A stretch of 64,000 nt of DNA, taken from NCBI GenBank assembly GCA_026874595.1, contig CM049313.1, forward strand, positions 47,626,159-47,690,158. Reading direction: 5' to 3'. A program made the position numbers and the translations under genes. The DNA comes from Sipunculus nudus (taxonomy: Eukaryota > Annelida > Sipuncula > Golfingiida > Sipunculidae). Of the stretch, positions 48,337 to 61,415 are shown one piece after another (position 1 is the first letter of the stretch; each line of letters opens with the position of its first letter). The notes under the pieces are model-generated. The model was not told the origin of the DNA, ran no database searches, and was given only the letters and a program-made list of their open reading frames with translations.

Positions 48337-51080
48337 ATATAACTGTTGACCAGCCTAGGTCTATTCACAAGTGAAAAGCCAGACTTAATTACAAAAGCCT
48401 GCCAGATGAATGTAATAACAACCCCAGCTAGAGCAAAAAAGTGGTGTCAGGTTTATCAAGGGGCCCTACTGTGGTCCACAGGGGTGGGTTAGTGCACCGT
48501 GACACAGAGAATACATTACTGTTGTCTGAAAAGACACAGCTCTGTGGGTTACATCTTAGGTTTCCCATTTTCTTAGCGGACCTCTAAGACACACTGTATG
48601 TCAGTGAGTTGTGTAAGTACCATACAGCTTGCGGGTGTTAATGTGTGGTAAAGAAGGTTAACTATTTTGTGGAAATATGGGCCAGTTTCAGTCTGTAGAG
48701 GTCAGTATAGTTGTTTAGTTAAAATGCAACAGACCATTTAGTACCTTTCTGTGTAATAATTATTAACTGCTGTACATTGATAAAGGTTAAAGTCATGCCA
48801 GTACTGAAAAATAGTATTTGCTGCCTTACATTCATTCCCGTGCTTTACTTGCTGTTTGGTGTAGGGAAATAAACACACTAATTTACAGCTCAGTAACTGA
48901 CCAGGGGTATTGGTATTTTGAACAAGGATATTAAAGTGCTGGGGCATTTAAACTGCACGAAACATTCATATATATTCAAATGATTTTTTATCTAAATGAT
49001 TTTCTCATAAAAAATGTTTTATTTCATTTTAAATTATAAGAAATATATACAGTAAAACATCCACTGTACCATGTACAGTGTTTATCATGCAAATGTATAT
49101 GCAGCATGTCTAATGCAGTTTGAAATACTCATTGTTTATGTTAGTTCATAAGTCTCATCCTGACTTCTGCAACCATAAAAGAAGAAAATTAGGATTTTTG
49201 TATTTCATTCAGTTTAAATGAAGTTTGGTCACATTTTCTCGCTTTGTAGTGTTATATTGCATTACAGGTTTAAATGTTATTCAGATTGAACAGAGCATTT
49301 TGAACATCAGTGTTTCAGGAATTTTGTAACACCTTGAACAGACAACACCCCTCTTCCAATACCATATAATAAATACTTTGTATAGGTTTAGAAAATACAC
49401 TGTTTAAAGACCAAATTTATCCTCCAGGTATCAGCACTAGTAAATCAGTTCTTTGATGCATGGTAAAAAAAATAATGATCATTTAATGTATCAATGGTGG
49501 CAGATTGATTTATTGGCCTGAAAGTTTTCCAACGCAATAATGTGCATTTATTACCCATGATATCGACAAAATTTAAAATAACAGTAATAATTCTGAAATA
49601 TTGTTTGGTATATACAACCAGGTGAAAATTATAGCTTGCATCTACTACTTTGTAGACTCTAGGATGTAATGAGATTTTCCTTGCACTGTGACAAATATAC
49701 ATATCTGAAAACTTTCGTTTAAATCCCTTTATGCATTTCCATGCACACAGACAAAGAGATCAACAGAGAAAAATTACCTGTGACAATCCTGTACAGTGAA
49801 GGCAGTTAACCATTACATATAATTTGCAGATAATATGTCTACCTAGTCCAGTGCCAAAGATGTGAAGAATTACTGGCAGTTTACTGTATGCTAATATCAA
49901 GCTGAAGTTCTGGAACTAAATTGTTGTTCACTTTAATATTATTCATGGCAGGCTATTTAAAGTAATGTCAAGTTACCAGGGTAATGGATAGTGTACTGTG
50001 TCATGAATATTCATAAAGGAGTAATATCCATTTTGATTTGATGAATGAGGTACATGTTACAGGAAGAAGTATCTGATTTACTGGCAAATAGGGCAGCTTC
50101 ATTATCAGCTGATTATACTAGCTGTAGGCAGTTTAATAGCTGCATAAAACTAGGAAAACCTCTTTCCTGGTCCAAATGGAAAATGCACTTTTTGTGTACA
50201 GCATGGTTTGGTCATATTTTAATGAGAGGGAGTTAATAAGAATTTTACTAACAGTGAAATATTATAACAGGCAAGTTTATAATCAACTTTTCTTTTAAAA
50301 AAAAATATTCTTATGCTTGAAATAAAACCCCTTCAAATTTGAAGTTAAAACAAAATCATCATTAGACTTTGGATGAAGTAAACTGCATATTTCATAAATA
50401 TATTTGTCATTGCAGTTTCTTTGACCCCGTGATAACTTAAAGCCCTTAAATGGAATCTGTCCCTGCTAAAGGGGTGAATGAGGGATCTCCTGAACATGTT
50501 TATATGGGAAAAGTCTATACTTCAGAATATTTTCCTCTTCAACACAAAATTTAAAAATGGTCTACATTTTGGGACGGTACCAATCCCGACCCCCCTACCC
50601 CCATCCCCACTTCAATTGAGAGCTCAGAGCCATATCAGCTTCATAGCCCATAGAAGGATGAATTTATCATGTTTGTCTCATATATTTTGTATTCATCAGA
50701 GACGAAATATTAAATGTAAGCAGATTGGAATATTCTACCAAGAGATGGCCTGAAATAGGACTAAACAGGCCTGGAGCACCCTTCTATTATGAACTTTTGA
50801 ACCAAACACTGGCTCACATAAACTATCTTGTAGGCAGAGATTTGTGGCTGTTTCATAACAGTTAACTTTTCAGGTCAGAATCGTCGTAAAGCATAACTTG
50901 ACATTAATGACTGATGAATATTCATAAGTTAACTTGAATGTAGTTAAATTTTAACATTCAGAGGATAACTTGAGTTTATTAAATAAATAATTTGGTTAGA
51001 CACAGGACACCCCTATATAACACTGATTGTATGTGGTATTCTCCCTTTGCTTCACCAATGCTTGCTTTAGCAGGATTTGC

Positions 51081-51214
51081 TTGGTTTCACTACCAAACAC
51101 CTGGCACAGGGCCAAGAATATAATCACATTGTGATACCCTGCTCTCTTTGGTCTAATTACATCCGGGGCTTAGACTGTGAGTACACAGTGACAGCCATCT
51201 AGTGGTGAAACCCA
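51081..51214. mobile_element. Palindromic MITE, copy 2
   Basis: ttggtttcactacca at the left is inverted as ctagtggtgaaaccca at the right. The inner gcacagggccaagaatataatca matches gcagagggccaagaattataatca of the reverse complement of copy 1 (20661-20824). More decayed than copy 1. Confidence 0.6.
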
Positions 51215-52360
51215 GGAGCTCAGCTTATTGAAGTGAACATTAAGGTAGCTAGAGGAGAACTCGCCCACGTACTGCATGAGGAGAGAAGAGAGAAAGCATT
51301 GAATGCTGTCTCTGGCAGAGATTAGAAGTTTTTTAAGTACTTACCATTTATCATGAGTAAATGAAGATGGTTATAAATTGAAAAATTGCAAGGAAAACTT
51401 CAGATATTTGTAATATAGTGATGTTGTCCATATCCTATCACAGCTGCATGGGGTTGGAAGAAGAGTGGTTAATGCCATTTCCCGCAGGGATTAGAGTAAG
51501 TTTACGGGGATTATTTATTAACGAATTAGTGCAGCCATTTCTTTCTGACTGCCTTAGAATCCCATCCATCTTAATCAACAGCCTGTTAATATCATTATAG
51601 TTTATCCAGTCAGTTGCATTTTATGATTGCTGGGCAACAGCCTCAGGCTTTAAGTCAATTAAGCATTATAAATGTTTGCTTGGTGCTGGTGTAATAGATT
51701 GTTGATATTAGTTTATTCCCTTATGGATTGTGCTCATATCAGATTATTTTGTTATTAGTATTTTTTATATTAGATAGGATTTTTTGTGAGGTTTATTGTC
51801 CCTGTTATGGGCATGTTAAAATTCTCAAGTTGTAATGTGATATAACCAAATTATTATCCATAGCCAGTATAGTTAATAGAGCAGCTACCACGTGATAATC
51901 CATATTAACATTATAAGATGGTGGACTGTGATGATCTATTGCAAATGATTTAACCAGATGCAAGTCACTAGGTTTCAACTCTAATTTGGCATCATTTGCA
52001 TTGTATGTGCTGTGATTAATTCAGGTTACACATATGAACATTGTGTTGCGCAGTGAGTACCATTTACATAAATTTACAGTAGTTAATGACATTTTAATAT
52101 ATGTAAAGCCAAAATGTACAGGAAAGATGAACATGTGTAGCCTATTATTGTGACAGGATTGGCTGTACTGGTGATACCACCAGGATAATAGGTATTCATT
52201 AGATAAACAGTCTTTAACTTGGCCTCCTCAGAGTTCTAAGTCTCTAATGTCTGCCTGTATGATGTGCATATTTAAATAACATCAAAGTCATTATTGAATT
52301 TAGATGGAAAAAAGATTCAACAGATGAAAACTAATCAGGGATGGATCCTGCAGGGGGAGG

Positions 52361-52400
52361 GGTGTGTATATGTGTGTGTGGGAAGGGGGGGGGGAGGGTT
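52361..52400 (+). repeat. G-rich / GT-rich patch
   Basis: gggggaggggtgtgtatatg followed by a run of ten G. Simple sequence. Confidence 0.7.
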
Positions 52401-52767
52401 GCAACCCCTATACAGACCTTGAAATTATCCTTTTTCTCAGTACATTGAGTTGGCTCCAAACACAGATTTATTAATTTCAGTTATACTATACATTTAAATG
52501 TAAATTACATATTACTGAGATAGTTTACTGACAATTAATGTTTTCTTTATAACACATGTTTTGTTGATCATTTCATGGATCAGGCCCCAGCAGCATTGCC
52601 CCCCTCCCTTTAATGATTATCTTGCATGGATCCTGATTATTTCTTGAGATTTCCTGTATTACAGTAAAGAAAACAAGTGAGTAATTTATCAACATAACTC
52701 ATGACTTGTTGGCCTCATTTATGCTCAGCAGGTGTGAATTTCAGAAATAGTTTGGCCACAAGAAAGA

Positions 52768-53141
52768 TACTGTGGTTGTGTTTTTGCTTGCCAGGGTTTC
52801 AAATTCACAATATTTACATAAGGAAATCATAGCGAAAACTTAACCTTCACATCAGAATAAGTGGCCCAATTGTTGGGGGCAAGTCAAAAGGAAAAAGACT
52901 GCAATATAAATTACTGATGTCATATTTTTCAAATTTTCTGCTTATGAAGAGTAATTTCAACTTCACTTAGGTCCCCTTCAGTTGTTTTTGCACATTTTAT
53001 CTAACATATGAAATCAATGTAATAACTGATGTGCTCTGTGTAGATTTTGTATGCACTGCTTGTGAAAGTGGAACCCTTGTGAAACAATGAAAAAGTGAAA
53101 ATTACAAATTTAACCTCGCAAATATTTAGGCAACCACAGTA
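52768..53141. mobile_element. TACTGTGGTTG-ended MITE, copy 2
   Basis: tactgtggttg at the left and caaccacagta at the right form a perfect 11-bp inverted repeat. Internal matches to copy 1 (47825-48336) run in the same orientation: gggtttcaaa, taaccttcacatcagaataag, ggggcaagtcaaaagg and tgtgtagattttgtatg. No coding frame. Confidence 0.75.
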
Positions 53142-54821
53142 CTTATTTGTTTTAATTGTAAATCTGTTGTACAGTTATTCACAAAAGAAATCCCTGTAAT
53201 GTGTATGAGTTAATCTCTCAAAGTTAATTACTTTTAAGTAACACCAGATGGCACTGATCAACAATTTAGATCCTGTTTTAAATAATAAGGGAAACAAATT
53301 TTGAAGTTATCTTATATAAAACATAATCATATACAATAAGCTCATATGGAAAATACAAGGTGCAGTTACTATGGGAATTTATCCCTTAATTACATAATTC
53401 TTTTGTGGACCATGTGTAGAAGTTTTGTGATGATTAAACACACTGAATTCCCCATTGTTTCCCAGATTAAAATGACACACCTTAATATAATGAGATAAAC
53501 TGCAGTTGGCCTGGTTACTGGATAATTACTTGTTCTGGATGTGAGTGAGTGTTGTCACGGTGACAGTGCTGTTATCAGAAGCTTTGGCCTCACATCATCA
53601 GTATTCCAATCAACAAGATTAAGATAAAAAAGTTTATTTTTAATAGCACATTGCAGTTATGTCCACATTGTTTCAGATCATGATGTAAAACCAGAGTTAG
53701 GTGATTCTATACAGAATTAAGTAAATTAGCATATGTACGTTATTATACATTATTTTAATAAGTGCAAACATACATTAAAGCAAAATTATCTGTACAAAGT
53801 TTAGTAAATGCAGGCTTTTTTTAGACAGCTGTTATGGAAACAGGATTTTTTAACCCTTATTAAAATTTAATAACTGCTAGTTTGTTCTTGTTTACAAATG
53901 TAACACCTAATTATATAGTATATATTAGTGGTGTGCTGTTTAATCAGTTAAATCTTTTTCTTTCAAAATCATTGACATCCATTGTATTTTTGCATAATCT
54001 ATTACAAACAATGATGTATGCACATGCAAATAATCTAATTCTGTCAGAGAAATACAAACACAAAGTAACAAAGTAAAGCGGAACCTTTTCGCAGCAAAAA
54101 ATTGTCCGTTTGTGAGTTGACCTTGGATGTGGATGGATTGATAGTTTCATTATGAATACCAATTTACATCTCAGACCCTTTACTATACAGCAGATTTTTA
54201 GGTAATATAGAAAGTATATAAAAATAATTGATCAGTAATTGATCATCAGTTGTTTTTATTTTTCAATCATCGATTTTGATTTAAAACCAATTCCTACCAC
54301 TAGGATATATTCACTTTTTGATTTAATTAAGTATTAAAAAATTAATTATTCAGTGAATTAATCCCCAAATTGATTTAATCCATGTAGACAAGAAAAAAAC
54401 CCACAATTTTAGGACAAGCCACTCTCTTAAATTATTTATATGTATGTCCTCCACTGTAGATATAATAAAATTATTATGAAGTCTGATTTGAAAATAAATA
54501 CTGTGAAATATTATATCACATCTTAATTAAATATAAAAAACAATGTCAACATCAGTGAGACAATTATTATCAGTTATATGTCAGACAATATCAGTGATAT
54601 GACCATGCATAATCCAGATGTACATTTAGTTAATTTCCAATGAGATTATATTGTGATTATATGCATAACCAATTAGTGAGACCTGAGTGTAAAGAAAAAA
54701 ATACATTGGATTTGGTAAATATACATTTGAACACATCAATCAGTTTGAATTAAGCATTATTGTTGCATTAAAATCATGAATTCCTGGCTTTCACTTTTTC
54801 AGTGTCAAGACCTAGCCTGAC

Positions 54822-54910
54822 TCTCCTCCCCCCTGAACTACCCCCCCACCCCACCCCCCCAACCCAAACCTCCCCCTCCTCCCTAACCCAAACCTCCCCC
54901 CTCAAACCCT
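54822..54910 (-). repeat. C-rich tract, G-quadruplex-prone on the minus strand
   Basis: About 90 bases almost free of G, with more than ten runs of three to seven C (ccccccc, ccctaaccc). On the minus strand the spaced G-runs fit G-quadruplex rules. Confidence 0.85.
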
Positions 54911-56262
54911 CCTCACTTCCGGGACCCTTGCTTCTATATGATGTGACTGATTTTTCAATATCAAGAAATGGACTGAACCTAGTGACCACAATAGGGACCC
55001 CTATTTAATTGAACACATATCAATGTGGCACGTCAGCATATATTTATCATAAAAATCATGGGTTCCTGGCTTAATTCAATATGATGTGAGGCTGCTTTTT
55101 CAATATCGAGACCAAGTCATCCCCTCTCCTTCCATTAACACATATTTGAGAGCGGATTTCACTCTCATGCTGAGTCAGCCATTATGACTGTCATCGGAAC
55201 ATGAGCTTCAATATAGTATATTGCTGCCACTTGGCCATCTTCATTTGTAAAGTTGGTTTTAAGCTTCTTGGGGTCTACTAATGAACCAATCTCCTGTTGA
55301 AAGGCACGTACCACATCTCGACAGCCTCACAGAGTCTCTCTGTTGATCCCTCAACATCTTCCAGTCTGGAAGATATTGACAAATCCTCCAGTTGATATTT
55401 GCCCCTTGCTGATATTACTTTGCCTGATAGATAAGACCTGCAGATATTATGTGGTTTATGGATCCCCGGGAGTTCCTGGTTGTCTTGATCAGTCACTGGT
55501 AGCTCAGCTGTGAAAGCACGCAGACTCGCATGGGGATTTCACTCCAATATGCATGCAGGCCCACTTATTAAAGTTTACATCACAGTGTAATGGGGCAGGG
55601 ATTATATAATGGGTATTTGAAAGGGTTTGAGCATGGTTCAAGTCTGCAGGGTTTGGGTAATGTCTCAGCATGTAAACAAAAAGGCAAGACTGTGATATCA
55701 GGTATTCAGGTGTCTAATATTAATAAAAACTAGGTAGAATGCAGCTATATTATAGCTTGATAGCTACATATTTTTGTAATTAGACCGAAAATAAAGGAGT
55801 CATCAAACATCATTATTTTGTTGATGTATGTAGCATAGATTGCCAGATGTTAAAGGGGCACAATGTTATCACCTATCTGACCTTTATAAACTTAAGGTAA
55901 TTCCTTGGAGCTTTTATAAAAAATAGGCTAGGAACATGGATATCACCGCATACAGGCTGCATGTTTTGTTTATATCAAAGTGTTTGTATTATGTGGGGGC
56001 CCGCCAAAACAAACAAAACAAAACAAGGGCATCTGTGAGCAAGTCAGATAAGCAAGGGCTTTGCAAATGGCATTTTGCAACAAGTGACCTTTCTATCTCC
56101 ACATGTATGGAACCTACCACCTTAGGTTTCATGTTTATACCATTTGTCATCATTGCTGTGATATACAAACATGTTGTTGATAAAAAAAGTTCATACATCC
56201 TTTACATAGGCATTTTAAGAACTTTCCACATTCAAAATTACCCTTAGATCATTAATATATAT

Positions 56263-57206
56263 GTCAAGGCCCAGATCCCGATCTGGACCAATTGCCAATT
56301 GGTCCGGCCTAAACCCAGATCATTAACTTTTAGGAAAGAGAATGAGTTACTGTCTTAACTTATCAAGGTTCAGATCAGCCCAGACCTAGACTCAGAGCAT
56401 GTCTTTATCCCTGACAGGATGTCTGAAATTATAACTTAATAAGTAATGACAAATCTTGATTTAGTTTGCATATGTTGTCAGTGTTAATTATTCAACATTA
56501 ATAACTTAACTTACATTTAAATTTGAATTAATTGAGTGATTATATTTATTATAATTATTTTTCAAGTCCTTGTATTATTTTTCAGTTTTAATTATTATTT
56601 CCAGTATTTTCATCAGATTGTTTATTCAGTTTTTTATATAACAATTGAACAAGTTTTAGCTGACTCACTGTGTAAATAAGTGCATATATTTCATTGGTTT
56701 TGTAGGTAGAATAAATTGTTAGATGGATGACATATATAAGAAGTTAAGTATCATATGAAGTTTTCAGTCCCAAGTTTTCAAATATGGATATTCTTAACTT
56801 GTATCAACTCATGAACAGTTTACATTCAAGTGAAAATTCCTGATTTCATGAAAACCAACAATTTATAACTTCTCCTATACACATTTTCAACTATATATAC
56901 ATATATATTCATATTTCTATTACATATATTAATATATAAATAATAAAACTTTCCACACAACTTTGTTTATTATTTTCATGTCTTAACCTTATGGAATATA
57001 ATGTTTACACCAAAAGCCTGCTCTAGTGTGCCATGGAATCTCAATCAGGAACTGGTCCAGACCAGATCCCGATCGAGGTTTAGGCCGGACTGAATCCCGA
57101 TTGGGATTTGGTCTGGACCAATCGGGAATTGGTCCAGCCCAGATCCCGACCGGGACCTGGTCTGGACCAATCGCCGATTTGTCGAGATCAGGATCAGGGC
57201 CTTGAC
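56263..57206. mobile_element. Foldback-like element, copy 1
   Basis: The left end gtcaaggcccagatcccgat runs on to ctggaccaattgccaattgg. The right end (57030-57206) is its inverted counterpart, ending ggatcagggccttgac. The right arm is built from repeated palindromic words (ggtctggacc, aatcgggaatt, ggtccag, gatcccgac). The middle, about 0.7 kb, is AT-rich without a gene. No target duplication is evident. Confidence 0.65.
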
Positions 57207-59132
57207 AGGAAGCCAGAAATCACATAAATTCTTTTTCAAAAGGTAGGTGTATGGGCATCTTTGATGCTTCCAATTCACTGAGATAAGGAATCCTGTCAGA
57301 ACAAATAAACCATGCAAACTTTTTAGTATTGAACAATGAACAGTTAATGATACAAGAAAACTCAAAATATATTGTATTAAATTAGTGTAAATACTTGTTT
57401 ATACATATAACCTCCACAATATAACAACAGAAAATGCTGCATTTGACCCAATGAGTACCCTTGGTACTTAACTTTTTGAGTGGGTGGTCCATGAGAGTCA
57501 AAATTTACCCAACTTGGTAAAACTGACTGACCATCCCAGTTCTGTTGGGCAAGAACCATCACCCTAGGATTTCCAAGGTTTATATATGAAAATATGACGT
57601 CTATTGATATGATCATATATGGTTAGCCACATGGATTTCTAGCAAAAACAGTATGTCATAAAACAAAATCATGACAGGGAGGACTAAATTATTAGGGCAG
57701 TGTCATTTATTAGTTATAATATGTTACATGCTTTCATGATTATTAATTTCAAGTAAACAAATGGGCTTTACAGATGGTACAGCAAGCATTTTATATGCAA
57801 GATCTTATAAACATTATGTGGTCAGAACCACGGTTTCATTCTCGAGGTCTTGTACTTGTTCAGAACTGTGCTGTGTCAGCCTGAAGGGTACACGACACCA
57901 GAATAAACGTATTGATTGCTTCAGGTACAATAGGATGCGGTTACTGGCTTGACTTGGTTGTTCCTGAAGGATGACCAAGTATTGATGTATTTTAGCTCCC
58001 CTGTTTGTATGACTGTGTGGGCATGTATGGAAAACACTGTGAAATCCAGCCACGCCTGCCAGGGTCTCCATTAATAATCACCATTTCCTGACTAGGAGTG
58101 TATATGACTGTGTAAAAAGTTCTTGGAACACTGAAGTGCTCAATAAAAATTTGTTTTGTGAAAATGTGAAAAATTCATAAATTCTGTAGGCTTTTTGTGG
58201 ATGTGCAGAAAATTCATGGAATTCTTAAGGGATTTATAAAAAAAGTTGTATAATAAAAAATAAAAGTATTTTGAGGAGATTTATGAAAGCATTACTAAAT
58301 TCATTGCACTGTTTTCCCCTTCATTTTTCCTGGGAAATCTGTTACACTGTAGGTATAGTTACCTATGTGCCAAATGAGCACTTGGGCCTGCACTTTGTTA
58401 ATATAGTTAACTGGTAAAGTTAACTGACGTTTAAATAACCATGCAGTTTATACTTTTGTAATTAGCATGTTTGATTCTTAAATTATGTCGTTTAAAATTC
58501 ATTAGGTTTGTTGCCTTTATGTTTCTAGTGTTCTCTTATCATTCGCCACAAAGTTTATTCACTTATTTTTTTTCTTGGTGCTGTTTTTTGAAAAATTCAC
58601 CCTTATTTTTTCATAGGGAAGCAATTGTGATTTTGCTATATTGTCATGGTCTTCCTAACATAAGATGATAATTTGTTTATTGTTTTAGAGAAGAATCTAT
58701 TTATCTTAGACATTGACTTATAATGGCTATAATTGATGATCAACGTATCATTGAACAAACTGCCATGAAATACATAACTACCTGTTCTGGTTCTTGATAT
58801 TGATTCTAGCGGCGCTGCCTTACCTTAGGGCCACTAGCCGTTTTTTCTTCAGGCTCCCTTCTAAATACTGTATAAATTAAGTATGAGCAATGAATATTGA
58901 CATGATAATTTTGCTTCTTAAATTTTAAGAGCACACAGAATTAAAAATAATTTTTTAAAATTAATTTTAATTTCCTGTTATATTCAGCATAAAAGGAGCA
59001 ATATTCAATTATTTGAAGAAAAAAATCACTAGAAACTATTCTAATTTTGCAAGGTTCAATGGTAACCGATTTAAATCTACCACAAATAATGTACATAAAT
59101 ATCATGTTAAGTATGTTTATTTTACATTGAAG

Positions 59133-59156
59133 GTACTGGGAGCCAAGGGACCACAG
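59133..59156 (+). CDS. Possible 24-base microexon of MCTP
   Basis: gtttattttacattgaag precedes and gtacggg follows a 24-base block reading VLGAKGPQ. The preceding exon leaves in phase 0 after Gln at 34587, and 24 bases would keep the frame. The acceptor is only moderate, lacking a long pyrimidine tract, and the region is slightly less AT-rich than its surroundings. Such blocks arise by chance in 30 kb, so this is a weak candidate. Confidence 0.15.
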
Positions 59157-60092
59157 GTACGGGTGCTTACCAAGTCCCCATTTATACTCGTGTTTCTTTC
59201 ACAGCATGTCCTAGCTATAACTGCCAGCTTTTATTTAAATTTGTGTGTACTATAATGCTTAATACTTTCTGTGTAGCCTAAATGGTTCATTTCAATATTA
59301 TTGTACACATAGAAAACTACATATTTTTTCTCACGAGTGTGTGACATCTGTTTCTTTTTTTTTTGCTCAATTTTCTGATTGTGCATACAGTAGTTAACAA
59401 CAGATATCTAATTTTTTAATTAGCATTTTTTTCAATTTGGCAATGACTGCTTCTGTATATGTACACAAATCTTGTTTTGTTGAAATATTTTTCATCTTCC
59501 ACTTTTTTGTGCATCCATAGAAAATTTTTTCCCCCTAATGATGTTAAAAAAAATTGATTTTAAAAATTTATTTTTCATAAATTCTTATCAGTATCATTAA
59601 GTTTGATAATACCCATAATAAGTAGAAATTAAATCTTAAAAAATGTAAAAGAAATATTCTTGATTGTATGACAATATATGCCACAAGTTAGTTGAAGTAA
59701 CTGTATACTAAGGAATTTATGTTATTTGTTAAAAAAAATATATATGGTTTGGTGGATAGGTTGTGCCTGAATTATCTTGGTTTTAGGGTAAATTTATGTA
59801 TACATGTACTAGTGTATGGATGTCAGATAACTGTATAGAAATTGTAAAACTTGTGAAACTGTTTAAATATGTATATATATGTCAGTCACTAATACTTGTG
59901 TACCACCTGAACTGTGTAAATGTTTATACATGGGTTTGAAAGGTTTAATTAAGTTTAGCAGTTTAGTTTAATATCACCAAATTGATGAAAAGTAGGTCTG
60001 AATTTAGAAAAAAAAAGTTATTATGAAGCTGAGACATTCTATATTGCCAGTCTTTGGGTAAATGTGATAATTAAAGGAATACAGTCCTTGCA

Positions 60093-60250
60093 AGTAGACT
60101 GAAGCCTGTGTAATAAGGCCATCTGACATCTGTGGAACTGGCAGAAGTAGTCTTAATTCACAGGTGGTCTTATTATACAGGTTATGCAGTTATAACCAAT
60201 GGTTTTGGTTCACTCAAGGGTGGTCTTATTAAAGCAGGGGGTCTTTCATA
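60093..60250. mobile_element. Decayed relative of the aagaccacc MITE
   Basis: tgtgtaataaggccatctg and the inverted caggtggtcttattatacagg and tggtcttattaaa match the taagaccacctg words of the element at 32419-32565. Ends are not sharp. Confidence 0.5.
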
Positions 60251-60577
60251 CACATTCCACTTTCCTTTCAAAATGGTTCCCTAATGTGGACTAACATTTA
60301 GCCCTTATATATTATTAGCATGCCTTATCTCAACTAACTAAATTACTTGCCTAAATGTCAGGAGAGGCAGGCATGTCCCTCAAGTGACTGTGATCACCAA
60401 AGGCGGGACAGGGGCCAACCTTATCTCAGTCATTCAGAGCACAAATGATGCACATAAAGGCCATATAGAAAAAAAAAATTCATTGTTCCACAAAAACTTT
60501 GCCACCATTTTTGTGGATCCATTTTTCTGTCAAATGAAGACCAGGTCCTTGGTAATGCTGCTGATTTGTGCTGTGTG

Positions 60578-61415
60578 TCAAGGCCCAGATCCTGATCTGG
60601 ACCAATCAGTCATTGGTCCAAGCCCAATCCTGATAGGGTTTCAGCCTGGCCTAAACCATGGACAGGAGCTGTTCCAGACCCAGTCTCGATAAATGTATAT
60701 GACAGACTGAACCCTGATTGGGATAAGTCTGGACCAATCACTGATTGGTATTGAACAATTCCCAATTGGTCAAGACCAAATCTCAATTGAGATTCTGGCC
60801 AGTCCAAACCCCAATCAGGTTCCTGATTCAGACTGCATATACAAAAACCATGCCTTCAGCACATACTTTTGATTAAATTCAGGAAAATATCACCTTCATT
60901 CAGGCTAATCATAAACTAAACCTGTAATTTCATCATTAGAAAATTTAAAATGTCTGTAAAAATTCTAACATAAAGAGTCAGTACATTGTCAACAAAGACA
61001 ACTGAAATTGAATCAAGTCATCAAGTGAAAAGTTGCTACATTATTCATGTAAAAGTTTTTAAAAACAAAATTTTAATTTACAGACAAATGTTTAATACAG
61101 TATCCTGTAACTTGTATTATTAGATACTATATCTAAAACAATTAAAGAAAATGACATATTTTATAATTATAGATATTTTAACATAACTTTTAGATTTAAA
61201 AAGGGCCTTGTGGATATGACGTTATCATGTGGATACAGTCATGAGCTTGATCCTGGGTATGGGTGGAGTTAAAGTTGAATGGATTTGACAGGAAGTCATT
61301 CTCTTAGTTATTAATTTAAGATCCGGATTTAGGCAAGACTTAATCCTCATCAGGAACTGGTCTGGACCAAATGCTGATTTTGGTCCAGCTCGGGATCTGA
61401 ACGGATGAGCAAGAC
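60578..61415. mobile_element. Foldback-like element, copy 2
   Basis: The left end gtcaaggcccagatcctgat is the same as copy 1. The left arm (60578-60830) repeats ggaccaatcagtcattggtcc, tctggaccaatcactgattg and similar palindromes. The right arm, ending ggtccagctcgggatctgaa and cggatgagcaagac, is its decayed inverse. In this copy the left arm is the long one; in copy 1 it is the right. Confidence 0.6.

Noticed and set aside
55936-56247. 103-codon frame
   Set aside because: No recognised domain; no splice sites or promoter that would make it an exon of MCTP or a separate gene.
57045-57365. 106-codon minus-strand frame with repeated Gly-Leu-Asp words
   Set aside because: The repeated part lies in the foldback element arm; the remainder is AT-rich background.
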